Shown: positions 54,438 through 63,136 of the stretch, one piece after another
Numbering within the stretch: position 1 is the stretch's first letter
Layout of the letters: the number at the start of each line of letters is the position of its first letter
Origin: Steroidobacteraceae bacterium
GTDB lineage: Bacteria; Pseudomonadota; Gammaproteobacteria; Steroidobacterales; Steroidobacteraceae
DNA length: 64,000 nucleotides
Direction of reading: 5' to 3'
Assembly (NCBI GenBank): GCA_019187495.1
Contig: JABAQN010000049.1
Location: 31,513-95,512, forward strand
Notes under the pieces: generated by a model
Database searches by the model: none
Told to the model about the DNA's origin: nothing
The model's input: only the letters and a program-made list of their open reading frames with translations
Made by a program: the position numbers and the translations under genes

Positions 54438-55205
54438 TCACCGCAATCGGCGCGCCACCAGCGCCCTTGCCGCCACGACGCCAATGGTTGCAATCGCGGC
54501 AAGTGCGAGCACGTGGATCGCGCCACCCTGCAGCGCTCGCCCGAGCACGATCGGGCGCGTGAGCTCGATGGCATGCGACAACGGCAGCACCTGGGCCACG
54601 ACCTGCACTGCCGGCGGCAACTGCGCCGTCGGAAAGAACACGCCCGAGACGAGCATCATCGGCGTGATGAAGAGCGTAAAGTAATAGATGAAATGATCGT
54701 AGGTTCTCGCGATTGCGGTGACCACGAGCGCGATGCCCGCGAACGCGAGCCCGGTCAGCAGCATCACCGGCAACGCCCACAACGCCGCAACTCCGTGGAC
54801 GAGCCCGAGCAGCGCCATCACGAAGAGGATTGCGACGCCCGACAGCATGCCCTTGAGCGCTGCCCACACCCATTCACCGATGACGACATCGGTCACGGTC
54901 ATGGGTGCGTGCAGGATGCCCTCCCAGGTGCGCTGCTGCTTCAGCCGTGCGAAAGCCGACCACAGCGCCTCGAAGCTCGCCGAGTTCATCACGCCGTAGC
55001 AGATCATGCCGGAGCCGAGGAACTCGAGATACGGCATGCCGCCCACCGAGGGCAGCAGGCTGCCGAGCCCGAAGCCGAGGCCCACGAGCCAGAAGAGCGG
55101 GTCGAGCAGATGCCCGACGAGCGAGGCCGCGAGGAGCTTGCGCCACACCCGGTAGTTGCGCAGCACGACATGCCGGAAGCGCAAGCGGTCAGTCACGGAG
55201 ATCAC
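54438..55205 (-). CDS. ABC-2 type transporter permease, NodJ-like
   Basis: This is a membrane permease of an ABC exporter. The 255-residue protein has six hydrophobic segments and the NodJ-type motifs [62 protein letters not shown] and [15 protein letters not shown]. NodI/NodJ pairs export lipo-chitin signals in rhizobia, but homologues are common in non-symbiotic bacteria with unknown substrates. The start overlaps the ATPase gene by 17 bases, so the two make one exporter. Confidence 0.9.
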   Translation of the reverse strand: MISVTDRLRFRHVVLRNYRVWRKLLAASLVGHLLDPLFWLVGLGFGLGSLLPSVGGMPYLEFLGSGMICYGVMNSASFEALWSAFARLKQQRTWEGILHAPMTVTDVVIGEWVWAALKGMLSGVAILFVMALLGLVHGVAALWALPVMLLTGLAFAGIALVVTAIARTYDHFIYYFTLFITPMMLVSGVFFPTAQLPPAVQVVAQVLPLSHAIELTRPIVLGRALQGGAIHVLALAAIATIGVVAARALVARRLR

Positions 55206-56109
55206 GCCCGGTGAGTTTCAGGAACACGTCTTCGAGGTTCGCCGCGCGGCGCAGCACCCGCAGCTCCGGCTCGTCGGCGAGGGTCGCGAGCAGCGGGTCC
55301 GGGTCGCGGCAGTAACAGAACGCGGTATCGCCGCTCAGTTCCGCGCGCGCCGCGAGGCGTCGCGCGTGCGCCTCGAACCACGCGCCGACGCCATCGCCAT
55401 ACACTTCGATCACGACGGGTTCGATCTCGCGCTCGATCAGCGTGTGCGGCGGCGCCTCGGCGATGAACGCGCCGTGGTCCATGATCGCGACGCGATCGCA
55501 GAGCCGCTGCGCCTCGTCCATGAAGTGCGTCGTCAGGATGATCGTGCGGCCCTCGCCGAGGAGGCGCTTCAGGCGCTCCCAGACCAGGTGCCGCGCCTGT
55601 GGATCGAGCCCCGTCGTCGGCTCGTCGAGGAAAAGGACGCGCGGATCGTTGACGAGGGCGCGCGCGATCGTGAGCCGCCGCTTCATGCCACCCGACAGCG
55701 CCTCGATCGGCGCGTCCGCCTTGTCGACGAGCCCCGCGTACTCGATCAGCCAGGGAATGCGCGCGGCGACCTCGGCACGGGGGAGGCCAAAATAGCGCGC
55801 GAACATCTGCAGGTTCTCGCGCACCGTGAAATCCGGATCCAGGTTGTCGAACTGCGGCACGACGCCGACCCGCGCGCGGGCTTCACGCGCGCGCGCGGGC
55901 ACCGGCAGCGAGTCGAGCGTGATCTCGCCGGCGTCGGGCACGGTGAGGCCGAGGCAGCAGCGCAGCGTCGTCGTCTTGCCGGCGCCGTTCGGGCCGAGGA
56001 GCCCGTAGCATTCGCCTGCGCCGACCTCGAAGCTGACGCCGCGCACGACCTCGAGAGCACCGAACTTCTTGTGGAGTCCGTGGACGGTCAGCACAGCGCG
56101 CGCAAGCAT
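55189..56109 (-). CDS. ABC transporter ATP-binding protein, NodI-like
   Basis: This is the ATPase of the exporter formed with the adjoining permease. It has Walker [20 protein letters not shown], the Q-loop region [29 protein letters not shown] (typical of NodI), the ABC signature [16 protein letters not shown] and Walker [18 protein letters not shown]. The 306-residue length is normal, with a C-terminal extension. The ATG at 56109 is 62 bases from the divergent symporter gene. Confidence 0.92.
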   Translation of the reverse strand: MLARAVLTVHGLHKKFGALEVVRGVSFEVGAGECYGLLGPNGAGKTTTLRCCLGLTVPDAGEITLDSLPVPARAREARARVGVVPQFDNLDPDFTVRENLQMFARYFGLPRAEVAARIPWLIEYAGLVDKADAPIEALSGGMKRRLTIARALVNDPRVLFLDEPTTGLDPQARHLVWERLKRLLGEGRTIILTTHFMDEAQRLCDRVAIMDHGAFIAEAPPHTLIEREIEPVVIEVYGDGVGAWFEAHARRLAARAELSGDTAFCYCRDPDPLLATLADEPELRVLRRAANLEDVFLKLTGRDLRD

Positions 56110-56171
56110 ACCGGAGGGCCCTTGCGGGCGCGCGCGAATGTCTCCAGAGTGCCCGCAAAAGGGGGTTGCCC

Positions 56172-57407
56172 GTGTCCCGCGGATTCACCATCGCGCTCGT
56201 GCTCGCACTCGTGCTCGGCGTCGCCGTCGGCTACCTGTGCCACGTCGAGGTCACGGATCCCGCGACCCTGGCCCGCCTCGCCGGGTACTTCGGCATCGTG
56301 ACCGACGCGTTCCTGCGCCTGATCAAGATGATCATCGGGCCGCTGGTGTTTTCGACCCTCGTCGTCGGCATTGCGAACATGGGTGCGGGGTCCGCCGTCG
56401 GGCGCGTCGGGCTGCGCACCGTCGGCTGGTTCCTGTTCGCATCGCTCCTGTCGCTCGCGATCGGCATCGTGATGGTGCTGCTGCTCGAGCCGGGCCGGGA
56501 GCTCGCGCTCGGGATCCCGCAGGCGGATGCCGCGGCCGCCGTCACGCTCGCACAGCCGGGTCTCAGGGAGTTCGTGCAAAGCCTCGTGCCGCGCTCGATC
56601 GCGGAGGCGATGGCGAACAACGCGATCCTGCAGATCGTCGTGTTCTCGGTGTTCTTCGGCATCGGGCTCGCTGCGCTCGGCGAACGCGGCCGGGGCCTGA
56701 CGGCGCTCATCGACCAGGTCGCGCACGTGATGCTGAAAGTCACCGGCTACGTGATGTGGGCCGCGCCGCCGGCGGTGTTCGCCGCCGTCGCCGCAACCGT
56801 CACCGCCGAAGGGCTCGGCATCCTCGGCACCTACGGCAAGTTCATCGGCGGCTACTATTTCGCGCTCGTCGTGCTGTGGCTGGTGCTGCTCGGGCTCGGG
56901 TGGCTCGTCATCGGCGCGCGCGTGCGTTCGCTCGTTGCGATGATCCGCGAGCCGCTGCTGCTCGCGTTCTCGACCGCGAGCTCCGAAGCCGCCTATCCGA
57001 AGACTCTCGAGCAGCTCGAGCGCTTCGGCGTCGCGCCGCGCATCGCGAGCTTCGTGCTGCCGCTCGGTTATTCGTTCAACCTCGACGGCTCGATGATGTA
57101 CTGCACGTTCGCGACGCTCTTCATCGCGCAGGCCTATGGCATCGAGCTCGGCGGCGTGCAGCTCGTGACGCTGCTGCTGCTGCTGCTCGTGACGAGCAAG
57201 GGAATCGCGGGCGTGCCGCGCGCCTCGCTCGTGGTGCTCGCCGCGACGCTGCCGCACTTCGGCATCCCGGACGCGGGGCTGCTGCTCGTGCTCGCCGTCG
57301 ACCAGTTCCTCGACATGGGCCGCAGCGCGACCAATGTCGTCGGCAACTCGGTCGCCTCGGCCGTGGTCGCGAAGTGGGAAGGCGAACTGGGCGCACCATC
57401 GACCTGA
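56172..57407 (+). CDS. Dicarboxylate/amino acid:cation symporter (DAACS family)
   Basis: This is a second carrier of the glutamate/dicarboxylate family, not closely similar to the one at 17811-19088. It has about 411 residues with eight membrane helices: [25 protein letters not shown] in helix 3, the serine-rich HP1 loop [24 protein letters not shown], and helix 7 [23 protein letters not shown], which matches the NMDGT motif as NLDGS. HP2 is [20 protein letters not shown]. The GTG at 56172 follows a GGGGG ribosome site; a TTG at 56166 is less likely. The substrate is likely a C4-dicarboxylate or acidic amino acid. Confidence 0.9.
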   Translation: MSRGFTIALVLALVLGVAVGYLCHVEVTDPATLARLAGYFGIVTDAFLRLIKMIIGPLVFSTLVVGIANMGAGSAVGRVGLRTVGWFLFASLLSLAIGIVMVLLLEPGRELALGIPQADAAAAVTLAQPGLREFVQSLVPRSIAEAMANNAILQIVVFSVFFGIGLAALGERGRGLTALIDQVAHVMLKVTGYVMWAAPPAVFAAVAATVTAEGLGILGTYGKFIGGYYFALVVLWLVLLGLGWLVIGARVRSLVAMIREPLLLAFSTASSEAAYPKTLEQLERFGVAPRIASFVLPLGYSFNLDGSMMYCTFATLFIAQAYGIELGGVQLVTLLLLLLVTSKGIAGVPRASLVVLAATLPHFGIPDAGLLLVLAVDQFLDMGRSATNVVGNSVASAVVAKWEGELGAPST

Positions 57408-57471
57408 AGGCACGGCTTGCGCCGCGGCCGGCGCCGGACTATTTAAGAGCCTCGAAGGGCAGGGGATCGCC

Positions 57472-57972
57472 ATGGGTTACCGACTCCACGTCAACGGCCA
57501 GGTGCACACCGTCGAGGTGCCCGGCGAGATGCCGCTCCTCTGGGTGCTGCGGGAAAGCCTCGGGCTCGTCGGCACGAAGTTCGGCTGCGGCCAGGCGCTG
57601 TGCGGTGCGTGCACGGTCCATGTGGATGGCGTCGCGCAGCGCTCCTGCAGCGTGCCGGTGTCGACCATCGGGGACGCGAAGATCACGACGATCGAACACA
57701 TCGGCGAGACCCCGATCGGGGCACGACTGCAGCAGGCCTGGCTCGAGATCGATGTGATGCAATGCGGTTACTGCCAGGCAGGGCAGGTCATGAACGCGGC
57801 GTCCCTGCTCGCGGCCACCCCGAAGCCGACGAGGGAAGAGATCCGCGACGCCATGGCCGGCAACATCTGCCGCTGCGCCTGCTACAACCGCATCGAAACG
57901 GCCATCCGGATGGCGGCGGGCATCGATCCGGCGGGTGAGGCGCACGACGGAGGGAAGTCCCATGCGACCTGA
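57472..57972 (+). CDS. (2Fe-2S) subunit of a molybdenum hydroxylase (IorA-like)
   Basis: This is the electron-transfer subunit of a xanthine-dehydrogenase-family enzyme. The 166-residue protein has a plant-type ferredoxin cluster (GTKFGCGQALCGACTVHVDG with the fourth Cys in RSCSVPV). A C-terminal helical cluster follows (MQCGYCQAGQVMNAASLL and NICRCACYNRIETAI). It pairs with the large subunit that starts 11 bases inside its 3' end. There is no separate FAD subunit, so this is the two-subunit isoquinoline 1-oxidoreductase type, which often passes electrons to a membrane cytochrome. Confidence 0.92.
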   Translation: MGYRLHVNGQVHTVEVPGEMPLLWVLRESLGLVGTKFGCGQALCGACTVHVDGVAQRSCSVPVSTIGDAKITTIEHIGETPIGARLQQAWLEIDVMQCGYCQAGQVMNAASLLAATPKPTREEIRDAMAGNICRCACYNRIETAIRMAAGIDPAGEAHDGGKSHAT

Positions 57973-60184
57973 TCGGCGCACCTTCCTCAAGGCCTCCCTG
58001 CTGGCGGGCGGCGGACTCGCGCTCGAAGCCTTCGTTGGCGCACCGGCGCGAGCCGCGGCGGCCTCCAACGCCGCGAGCGGAGGCCAGGCCGCCGCCGCGA
58101 GTGCCGTGCTCACGGCATTCGTCTCCATCGCGCCCGATGGCCGCGTCACGATCGTCGCCAAGAATCCCGAGATCGGCCAGGGCGTGAAGACCTCGCTGCC
58201 GATGATCATCGCCGATGAACTCGACTGCGACTGGGACGCGGTGCGAATCGTGCAGGCCGATGCCGATCTCGCGCGCTACGGCGTGCAGGTCGCCGGCGGC
58301 AGCACATCGACACCGAACAACTGGTTGCCGCTGCGCCAGACGGGCGCCGCCGCGCGCGCGATGCTGCTGCAGGCGGCGGCGCAGCATTGGTCGGTGCCGG
58401 TCGCGGAACTTTCGACCGCGAAGAGCCGCATCATGCATGCGACGAGCGGCCGCTCGTGCGGCTACGGGGACGTCGCGAACGCCGCCGCGCAGCTGGCGCC
58501 GCCGGCACCCGGGTCGGTGCCGCTCAAGAAGCCCGAAGAGTTCACGATCATCGGGCGTCCCGTCGCGGGTTTCGACGGTCCGCGCGTATTGCGTGGCGAG
58601 CCGCTGTTCGGCATCGACACGCGCCTGCCGGGCATGCTCTACGCGGCGTACGAAGTGGCGCCGGCACATGGCGGGCGGCTGGTGCAGGCGGACATCGCGG
58701 CCGCAAAAGCGGCGCCCGGTGTGCGGCACGTCGTGCCGATCAAGGGCGACGGCAATGCCGATACCGGCCTCGCAGACGGCGTCGCGATCGTCGCGACCCA
58801 CTGGTGGCTCGCGAACCAGGCGCGCAGGAAGCTCGTCGCGGAGTGGGACGTCTCGGCGGCGAAGGGTCACAGCACGGAGCGCTACCGGGCGCGCGCGCAG
58901 GCGGCGCTCGATGCGGGCGGTGGTCAGGAGCTGCGGCGCGAAGGCGATCCCGATGCCGCGCTCGCGGCGGCGGCGAAACGCGTCGCCGCGCGTTACGATT
59001 ATCCCTTCCTCGCGCACGGCACGCTCGAGCCGCAGAACTGCACGGCGCTCTTCAAGGACGGCCGGATCGAGATCTGGGCGCCGAGCCAGACTCCGGCGCG
59101 CGGCCGCGAGCTCGTGCAGAAAATGCTGGGTCTGCCGGCGCTCGATGCCGTGACCGTCCATGTCACGCGCGCGGGCGGCGGCTTCGGGCGGCGATTGCTG
59201 AACGACTACATGCTGCAGGCGGCCGCGATCGCGCACGCCCTGCCCGGCACGCCCATCCAGCTGATCTGGTCACGGGAAGATGACATCCGCCGCGACTACT
59301 ATCGCCCCGCCGGCTGGCACGGTTTCGAGGCGGCGCTCGATGCGAAGGGTCGCCTCACGGCGTTCACCGATCATTTCGTCACGTTCGGCGAGGGCACGCG
59401 CGTGACACGCGCCGGCGACCTCACGCTCACGATGCCGCCCGCGGACCTCATCCCGAACGTGCGCTTCTCGCAGACCGCGATGCCCACGGTCCTGACGACC
59501 GGCTGGCTGCGCGCGCCGGGCTCCAATGCGCTGTGCTTCGCCTCGCAGTCGTTCCTCGACGAAGTCGCGCTCGCCGCGGGCAAGGATCTGCCCGCGCTGA
59601 TGCTCGAGCTCGTCGGGGAAGCGCGCGTGATTGCGCCCCCGGGGGGTCGCGGCGCGCCGTTCGATACGGTGCGTGCCCGGAGCGTGATCGAGAAAGTATT
59701 GCAGGCGTCGCACTGGGCTGCGCAGGCGCCGGCGCGCGTCGCGGGTGCGCCCGCGCGCGCCAAGGGGTTCGCGTTCTATTTCTGCCACCAGGGCTACTTC
59801 GCCGAGGTGGTGGAGGCGAGTGTCGCCGGCACCGAGGTCACCGTGCACAAAGTATGGGTCGCGGGCGACGTCGGCCGGCACATCGTCAATCCGTTCGGTG
59901 CGGAAAACCAGGTGCGCGGAGCGATCATCGACGGCCTCGCGCAGGCGCTCATGGGACAGTCGATCGAAGTGGTCGACGGCGCCGTGCAGCAGAGCAACTT
60001 CCACGATTTCCGGCTTGCGCGCATGCCGATCACGCCGGAGATCGAGATCGCCTGGGTCAGGTCCGACCATCCGCCCACAGGCCTCGGCGAGCCGGCGCTG
60101 CCCCCGGTGATCCCGGCATTGACGAATGCCATCTTCGCCGCCACGGGCCGGCGCATCCGGTCGTTGCCGGTCAGGCTCGGCTGA
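57962..60184 (+). CDS. Molybdopterin-binding large subunit of a molybdenum hydroxylase (IorB-like)
   Basis: This is the catalytic subunit of an aldehyde/N-heterocycle oxidising molybdoenzyme. It has a twin-arginine signal (DRRTFLKASLLAGGGLALEA), so the pair would be exported folded through TatBC. The large domain has the repeated molybdopterin motifs AGGGFGRRLLNDYMLQAAAIA, GWLRAPGSNALCFASQSFLDEVA, and the C-terminal GDVGRHIVNPFGAENQVRGAIIDGLAQAL. The catalytic Glu is in GLGEPALPPVIPAL. It has 740 residues, matching IorB. The substrate cannot be told; isoquinoline, aldehydes and other heterocycles are known for the family. Confidence 0.92.
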   Translation: MRPDRRTFLKASLLAGGGLALEAFVGAPARAAAASNAASGGQAAAASAVLTAFVSIAPDGRVTIVAKNPEIGQGVKTSLPMIIADELDCDWDAVRIVQADADLARYGVQVAGGSTSTPNNWLPLRQTGAAARAMLLQAAAQHWSVPVAELSTAKSRIMHATSGRSCGYGDVANAAAQLAPPAPGSVPLKKPEEFTIIGRPVAGFDGPRVLRGEPLFGIDTRLPGMLYAAYEVAPAHGGRLVQADIAAAKAAPGVRHVVPIKGDGNADTGLADGVAIVATHWWLANQARRKLVAEWDVSAAKGHSTERYRARAQAALDAGGGQELRREGDPDAALAAAAKRVAARYDYPFLAHGTLEPQNCTALFKDGRIEIWAPSQTPARGRELVQKMLGLPALDAVTVHVTRAGGGFGRRLLNDYMLQAAAIAHALPGTPIQLIWSREDDIRRDYYRPAGWHGFEAALDAKGRLTAFTDHFVTFGEGTRVTRAGDLTLTMPPADLIPNVRFSQTAMPTVLTTGWLRAPGSNALCFASQSFLDEVALAAGKDLPALMLELVGEARVIAPPGGRGAPFDTVRARSVIEKVLQASHWAAQAPARVAGAPARAKGFAFYFCHQGYFAEVVEASVAGTEVTVHKVWVAGDVGRHIVNPFGAENQVRGAIIDGLAQALMGQSIEVVDGAVQQSNFHDFRLARMPITPEIEIAWVRSDHPPTGLGEPALPPVIPALTNAIFAATGRRIRSLPVRLG

Positions 60185-60224
60185 GGCGCGGGGTTTTCAC
60201 GCCACGGCGCACGACCGGAGCCCC

Positions 60225-61580
60225 ATGAGTCATCACGACACCATCGTCGCCGTCGTGACTCCGCCCGGACGCGGCGGTGTCGCGATCGTGCGTGTCTCGG
60301 GGCCGAAGGCGCCCGAGATCGCGGCGGTCGTGATCGGCAGTGATCTCCCCGCCGCGCGGCGCGCGACGCTCGCGCGCTTCCTCGACGCCGCCGGTGAGCC
60401 GATCGACGTCGGCCTCGTGCTCTTCTTCGCCGCGCCGCATTCGTACACCGGCGAGCATGTCGTCGAGTTCCACGGCCACGGCGGGCCCGTCGTATCCGAG
60501 GGCCTCGTGCAGCGCGCGATCGAGCTCGGGGCGCGCCGGGCGCACCCCGGGGAGTTCACGCAGCGCGCGTTCCTCAATGACAAGATCGATCTCGCGCAGG
60601 CCGAGGCGGTCGCCGACCTCATCGACGCAGGTTCGCGCGAAGCGGCGCGCGCCGCGATGCGCTCGCTGCAGGGCGAGTTCTCCTCGATGGTGCACGGGCT
60701 CGTCGATGCGGTCACTGAACTGCGCGCCTGGGTCGAGGCGGCGATCGATTTCCCCGAGGAGGAGATCGACTTCCTCGCCGATCACGAGCTCGAGGCGCGT
60801 CTCGCCGGCATCCGCGAGCACTTCGCGGCGGTCGAGCGCAGCGCACGCCAGGGGCGGCTGCTGCGCGACGGCATGACGGTGGTGATCGCCGGCCGGCCAA
60901 ACGCCGGCAAGTCGAGCCTGCTCAATCGCCTCGCCGGTTACGACGCCGCGATCGTCACCGAGATCCCCGGCACCACGCGCGATATCGTGCGCGAGCGCAT
61001 CGACATCGACGGCATGCCGCTGCACGTGCTCGACACCGCCGGCCTGCGCGACGCGCCCGATGTCGTCGAGGCCGAAGGGATCCGCCGCGCGACCCTTGAA
61101 ATGGCGCGCGCCGACCGCGTGCTCTTCATCATCGACACGGCAGACGACCCGGACGCGCGCGCGTTCACCGACGAGCGCCCGCGCCTGCCGGCCGACGTGC
61201 CCGTGACCATCGTGCTCAACAAGATCGACCTCGCGACCGGCATCCCGCTCTCGGACACCGTGAGCGGACCGCCACGTGTCGCGATCTCGGCGAAGACCGG
61301 CGCGGGACTCGACGTGCTGCGCGCCCACCTGCGCGACTGCATGGGTTACCGCATTGCCGATGCGGGCACGGTTTCCGCGCGTGCGCGCCATCTCGAGGCG
61401 CTCACGCGCGCGCAGCGCCATGTCGATGCGGCGGAGGCGCAGCTGCGGGAAAGCCGCGCGGGCGAGCTCGTCGCCGAGGAGCTGCGCCTCGCGCAGGTGG
61501 CGCTCGGGGAGATCACCGGGGCGGTGACGAGCGAGGACCTGCTCGGGCGGATCTTTTCGAGCTTCTGTATCGGGAAGTAG
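60225..61580 (+). CDS. mnmE: tRNA uridine-5-carboxymethylaminomethyl modification GTPase MnmE
   Basis: This is a GTPase that with MnmG modifies the wobble uridine of several tRNAs. The 451-residue protein begins DTIVAVVTPPGRGGVAIVRVSGP. It has the folate-binding domain, the inserted G domain (GRPNAGKSSLLNRLAGYDAAIVTEIPGTTRD, DTAGLRD, LNKID) and the final FCIGK with the catalytic Cys. The ATG at 60225 gives the family start. The last 18 bases look like an attachment site used by the integrase gene that follows. It is usually adjacent to yidC, but here seven genes lie between. Confidence 0.98.
   Translation: MSHHDTIVAVVTPPGRGGVAIVRVSGPKAPEIAAVVIGSDLPAARRATLARFLDAAGEPIDVGLVLFFAAPHSYTGEHVVEFHGHGGPVVSEGLVQRAIELGARRAHPGEFTQRAFLNDKIDLAQAEAVADLIDAGSREAARAAMRSLQGEFSSMVHGLVDAVTELRAWVEAAIDFPEEEIDFLADHELEARLAGIREHFAAVERSARQGRLLRDGMTVVIAGRPNAGKSSLLNRLAGYDAAIVTEIPGTTRDIVRERIDIDGMPLHVLDTAGLRDAPDVVEAEGIRRATLEMARADRVLFIIDTADDPDARAFTDERPRLPADVPVTIVLNKIDLATGIPLSDTVSGPPRVAISAKTGAGLDVLRAHLRDCMGYRIADAGTVSARARHLEALTRAQRHVDAAEAQLRESRAGELVAEELRLAQVALGEITGAVTSEDLLGRIFSSFCIGK
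61563..61580 (+). other. Likely attachment site (attL) at the mnmE 3' end
   Basis: TTCTGTATCGGGAAGTAG, the last codons of mnmE, lies directly before an integrase gene. The 3' end of mnmE (thdF/trmE) is the known attachment site of Salmonella genomic island 1 and related elements, whose core is this same coding tail. The other boundary lies outside the window. Confidence 0.6.
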
Positions 61581-61692
61581 GTGCGCTTCCGGAGAGATCC
61601 GGTGCGGTCCAATGCTTTGCCATAAGTGCTTGTCATACAACGATTTATGTTCCTGAAGTGGCCGAAAGCGACCGGAGGCAGCCGATCTCTTC

Positions 61693-61715
61693 TGAGTACA
61701 CATTTGAGTACACAT
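61693..61715. repeat. Tandem TGAGTACACAT repeats before the integrase
   Basis: Two exact copies of TGAGTACACAT start 12 bases apart (61693 and 61705), about 60 bases before the integrase ATG; gtgtgtaca near 61742 is related in the inverted sense. Such direct repeats next to an attachment site resemble arm-type integrase sites or an operator for the integrase gene. The rest of the 61581-61763 gap is unremarkable. Confidence 0.5.
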
Positions 61716-61763
61716 GGCGGGTATGATGGGTGAAATTCCACGTGTGTACACAGACGCCCGCCC

Positions 61764-62975
61764 ATGCCGCTCACCGACACCGCCATTCGCGCGCTCAAGC
61801 CCAAGTCCGTCCGCTACAGCAGGAGCGACGAGCGCGGCCTCGTGCTCGAGGTGTTCCCGACCGGGGGCATGCTCTGGCACTACCGGTATCGCCTGAACGG
61901 CAAGCAGGAGCGGGTGACGCTGGGCCGCTACCCGGCGTTGTCGCTCAAGCTCGCACGTGCCGAGCGCGACAGGCGCGAGACCCTGGTCGCGCAAGGCCAG
62001 TCGCCCGCGGTCCAGAAGCGGCTCGCGAAGCAGGGGGCCGCGCCCGACACCACCGTCGCCGAATTCGGCGAACGCTTCTTCCGCGACGTGGTGGCCAAGG
62101 ACCGGCGGGACCTCACGATTCCGCGTCGCTACTTCGACAAGTCGATCGTCCCGGCCATCGGCACCGAGGCGGTCCGCGATGTCACCACCGAGGACGTGCG
62201 CGCCATCATCTGGAAGAAGAAGGACGAGGGGTTCGACGCGGCTGCCGGCAACATTCGCAGCGTGCTGAAGCGGCTCTTCGACTACGCGCAGACCGCCGGG
62301 CTCGTCGCCACGAACCCGGTGCTCGCGCTGCCGATGCGGCACGTCCACAAGGCGAAGGCGCGCGAGCGCGCGCTGTCCACCGACGAAATCCGCGCGTTCC
62401 TGAAGGCGGCCTTCGAGTCCAACATCCGCCGGCAGTTCAAGATCGGCTTGCACCTGATCCTGCTGACGATGGTGCGCAAGTCCGAACTGCTGCTCGCCCG
62501 CTGGGAGCACGTGGACTTCGAGCAGGCCGAGTGGCACATCCCGGCCGAGCATTCCAAGACGGGCAAGCCCCACATCGTGTTCCTGTCGCGCCAGGCCGTC
62601 GCGCTCTTCAAGGAACTGCGCGCCTTGGCCGGCGGCAGCGAGCTAGTGATGCCCGGGCGCGGCAGCCTGACCAAGCCCTTCGCGCACAACGCGATCAACA
62701 CCGCGCTGAAGACCGCGCTTCAGGGGCAGGACATCCCCGCCTTCACGATTCACGACCTGCGGCGCACGGCCTCCACGCTGCTGCACGAGAACGGGTGGCC
62801 GTCGGACGTGGTGGAGAAGGCGCTGAACCACACGATCGGCGGCGTGCGCGGTGTGTACAACCGGGCCGAGTACGCGCCGCAGCGCCGCGAGATGCTGCAG
62901 TTCTGGGCCGACACCATCGAGCAGCTGATGACCACCGGACAAGTGGTCTTCGGGCGCTTCAAGCAAGTGGCCTGA
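61764..62975 (+). CDS. Tyrosine recombinase, P4-type integrase (DUF4102)
   Basis: This is a site-specific recombinase that would insert and excise the element beginning here. It has an N-terminal DUF4102 arm-binding domain (about 1-90; LTDTAIRALKPKSVRYSRSDERGLVLEVFPTGGMLWHYRYRLNGKQERVTLGRYP) and a SAM-like core-binding domain (about 95-190). The catalytic domain keeps Arg238, Lys265, His330, Arg333, His356 and the nucleophile Tyr365. At 403 residues it is of normal length and appears functional. It lies in the same direction as mnmE, directly after the attachment site, the normal arrangement for an island end. Confidence 0.93.
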   Translation: MPLTDTAIRALKPKSVRYSRSDERGLVLEVFPTGGMLWHYRYRLNGKQERVTLGRYPALSLKLARAERDRRETLVAQGQSPAVQKRLAKQGAAPDTTVAEFGERFFRDVVAKDRRDLTIPRRYFDKSIVPAIGTEAVRDVTTEDVRAIIWKKKDEGFDAAAGNIRSVLKRLFDYAQTAGLVATNPVLALPMRHVHKAKARERALSTDEIRAFLKAAFESNIRRQFKIGLHLILLTMVRKSELLLARWEHVDFEQAEWHIPAEHSKTGKPHIVFLSRQAVALFKELRALAGGSELVMPGRGSLTKPFAHNAINTALKTALQGQDIPAFTIHDLRRTASTLLHENGWPSDVVEKALNHTIGGVRGVYNRAEYAPQRREMLQFWADTIEQLMTTGQVVFGRFKQVA

Positions 62976-63017
62976 CGACAACTACCATCGCCGATCGCCC
63001 TATCCGGCCTTCGCGCA

Positions 63018-63096
63018 CCTTGCTATTGCTGCTGTTCCTGCGGTTTCCGGCCGAGTGCCGTGCCCTTGCGTAGCAGGAGTAGCAGCAATAGCAAGG
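63018..63096. repeat. Inverted repeat between integrase and next gene
   Basis: CCTTGCTATTGCTGCT (63018-63033) and AGCAGCAATAGCAAGG (63081-63096) are exact reverse complements; a further cctgc/gcagg pair (63037-63041, 63073-63077) extends the stem. It sits between two convergent genes of the element and could be a terminator or a protein-binding dyad. Confidence 0.55.
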
Positions 63097-63136
63097 CCCG
63101 CGGCGCTGAAAGGATGTCCTTCGCCGGGGATCCGCC

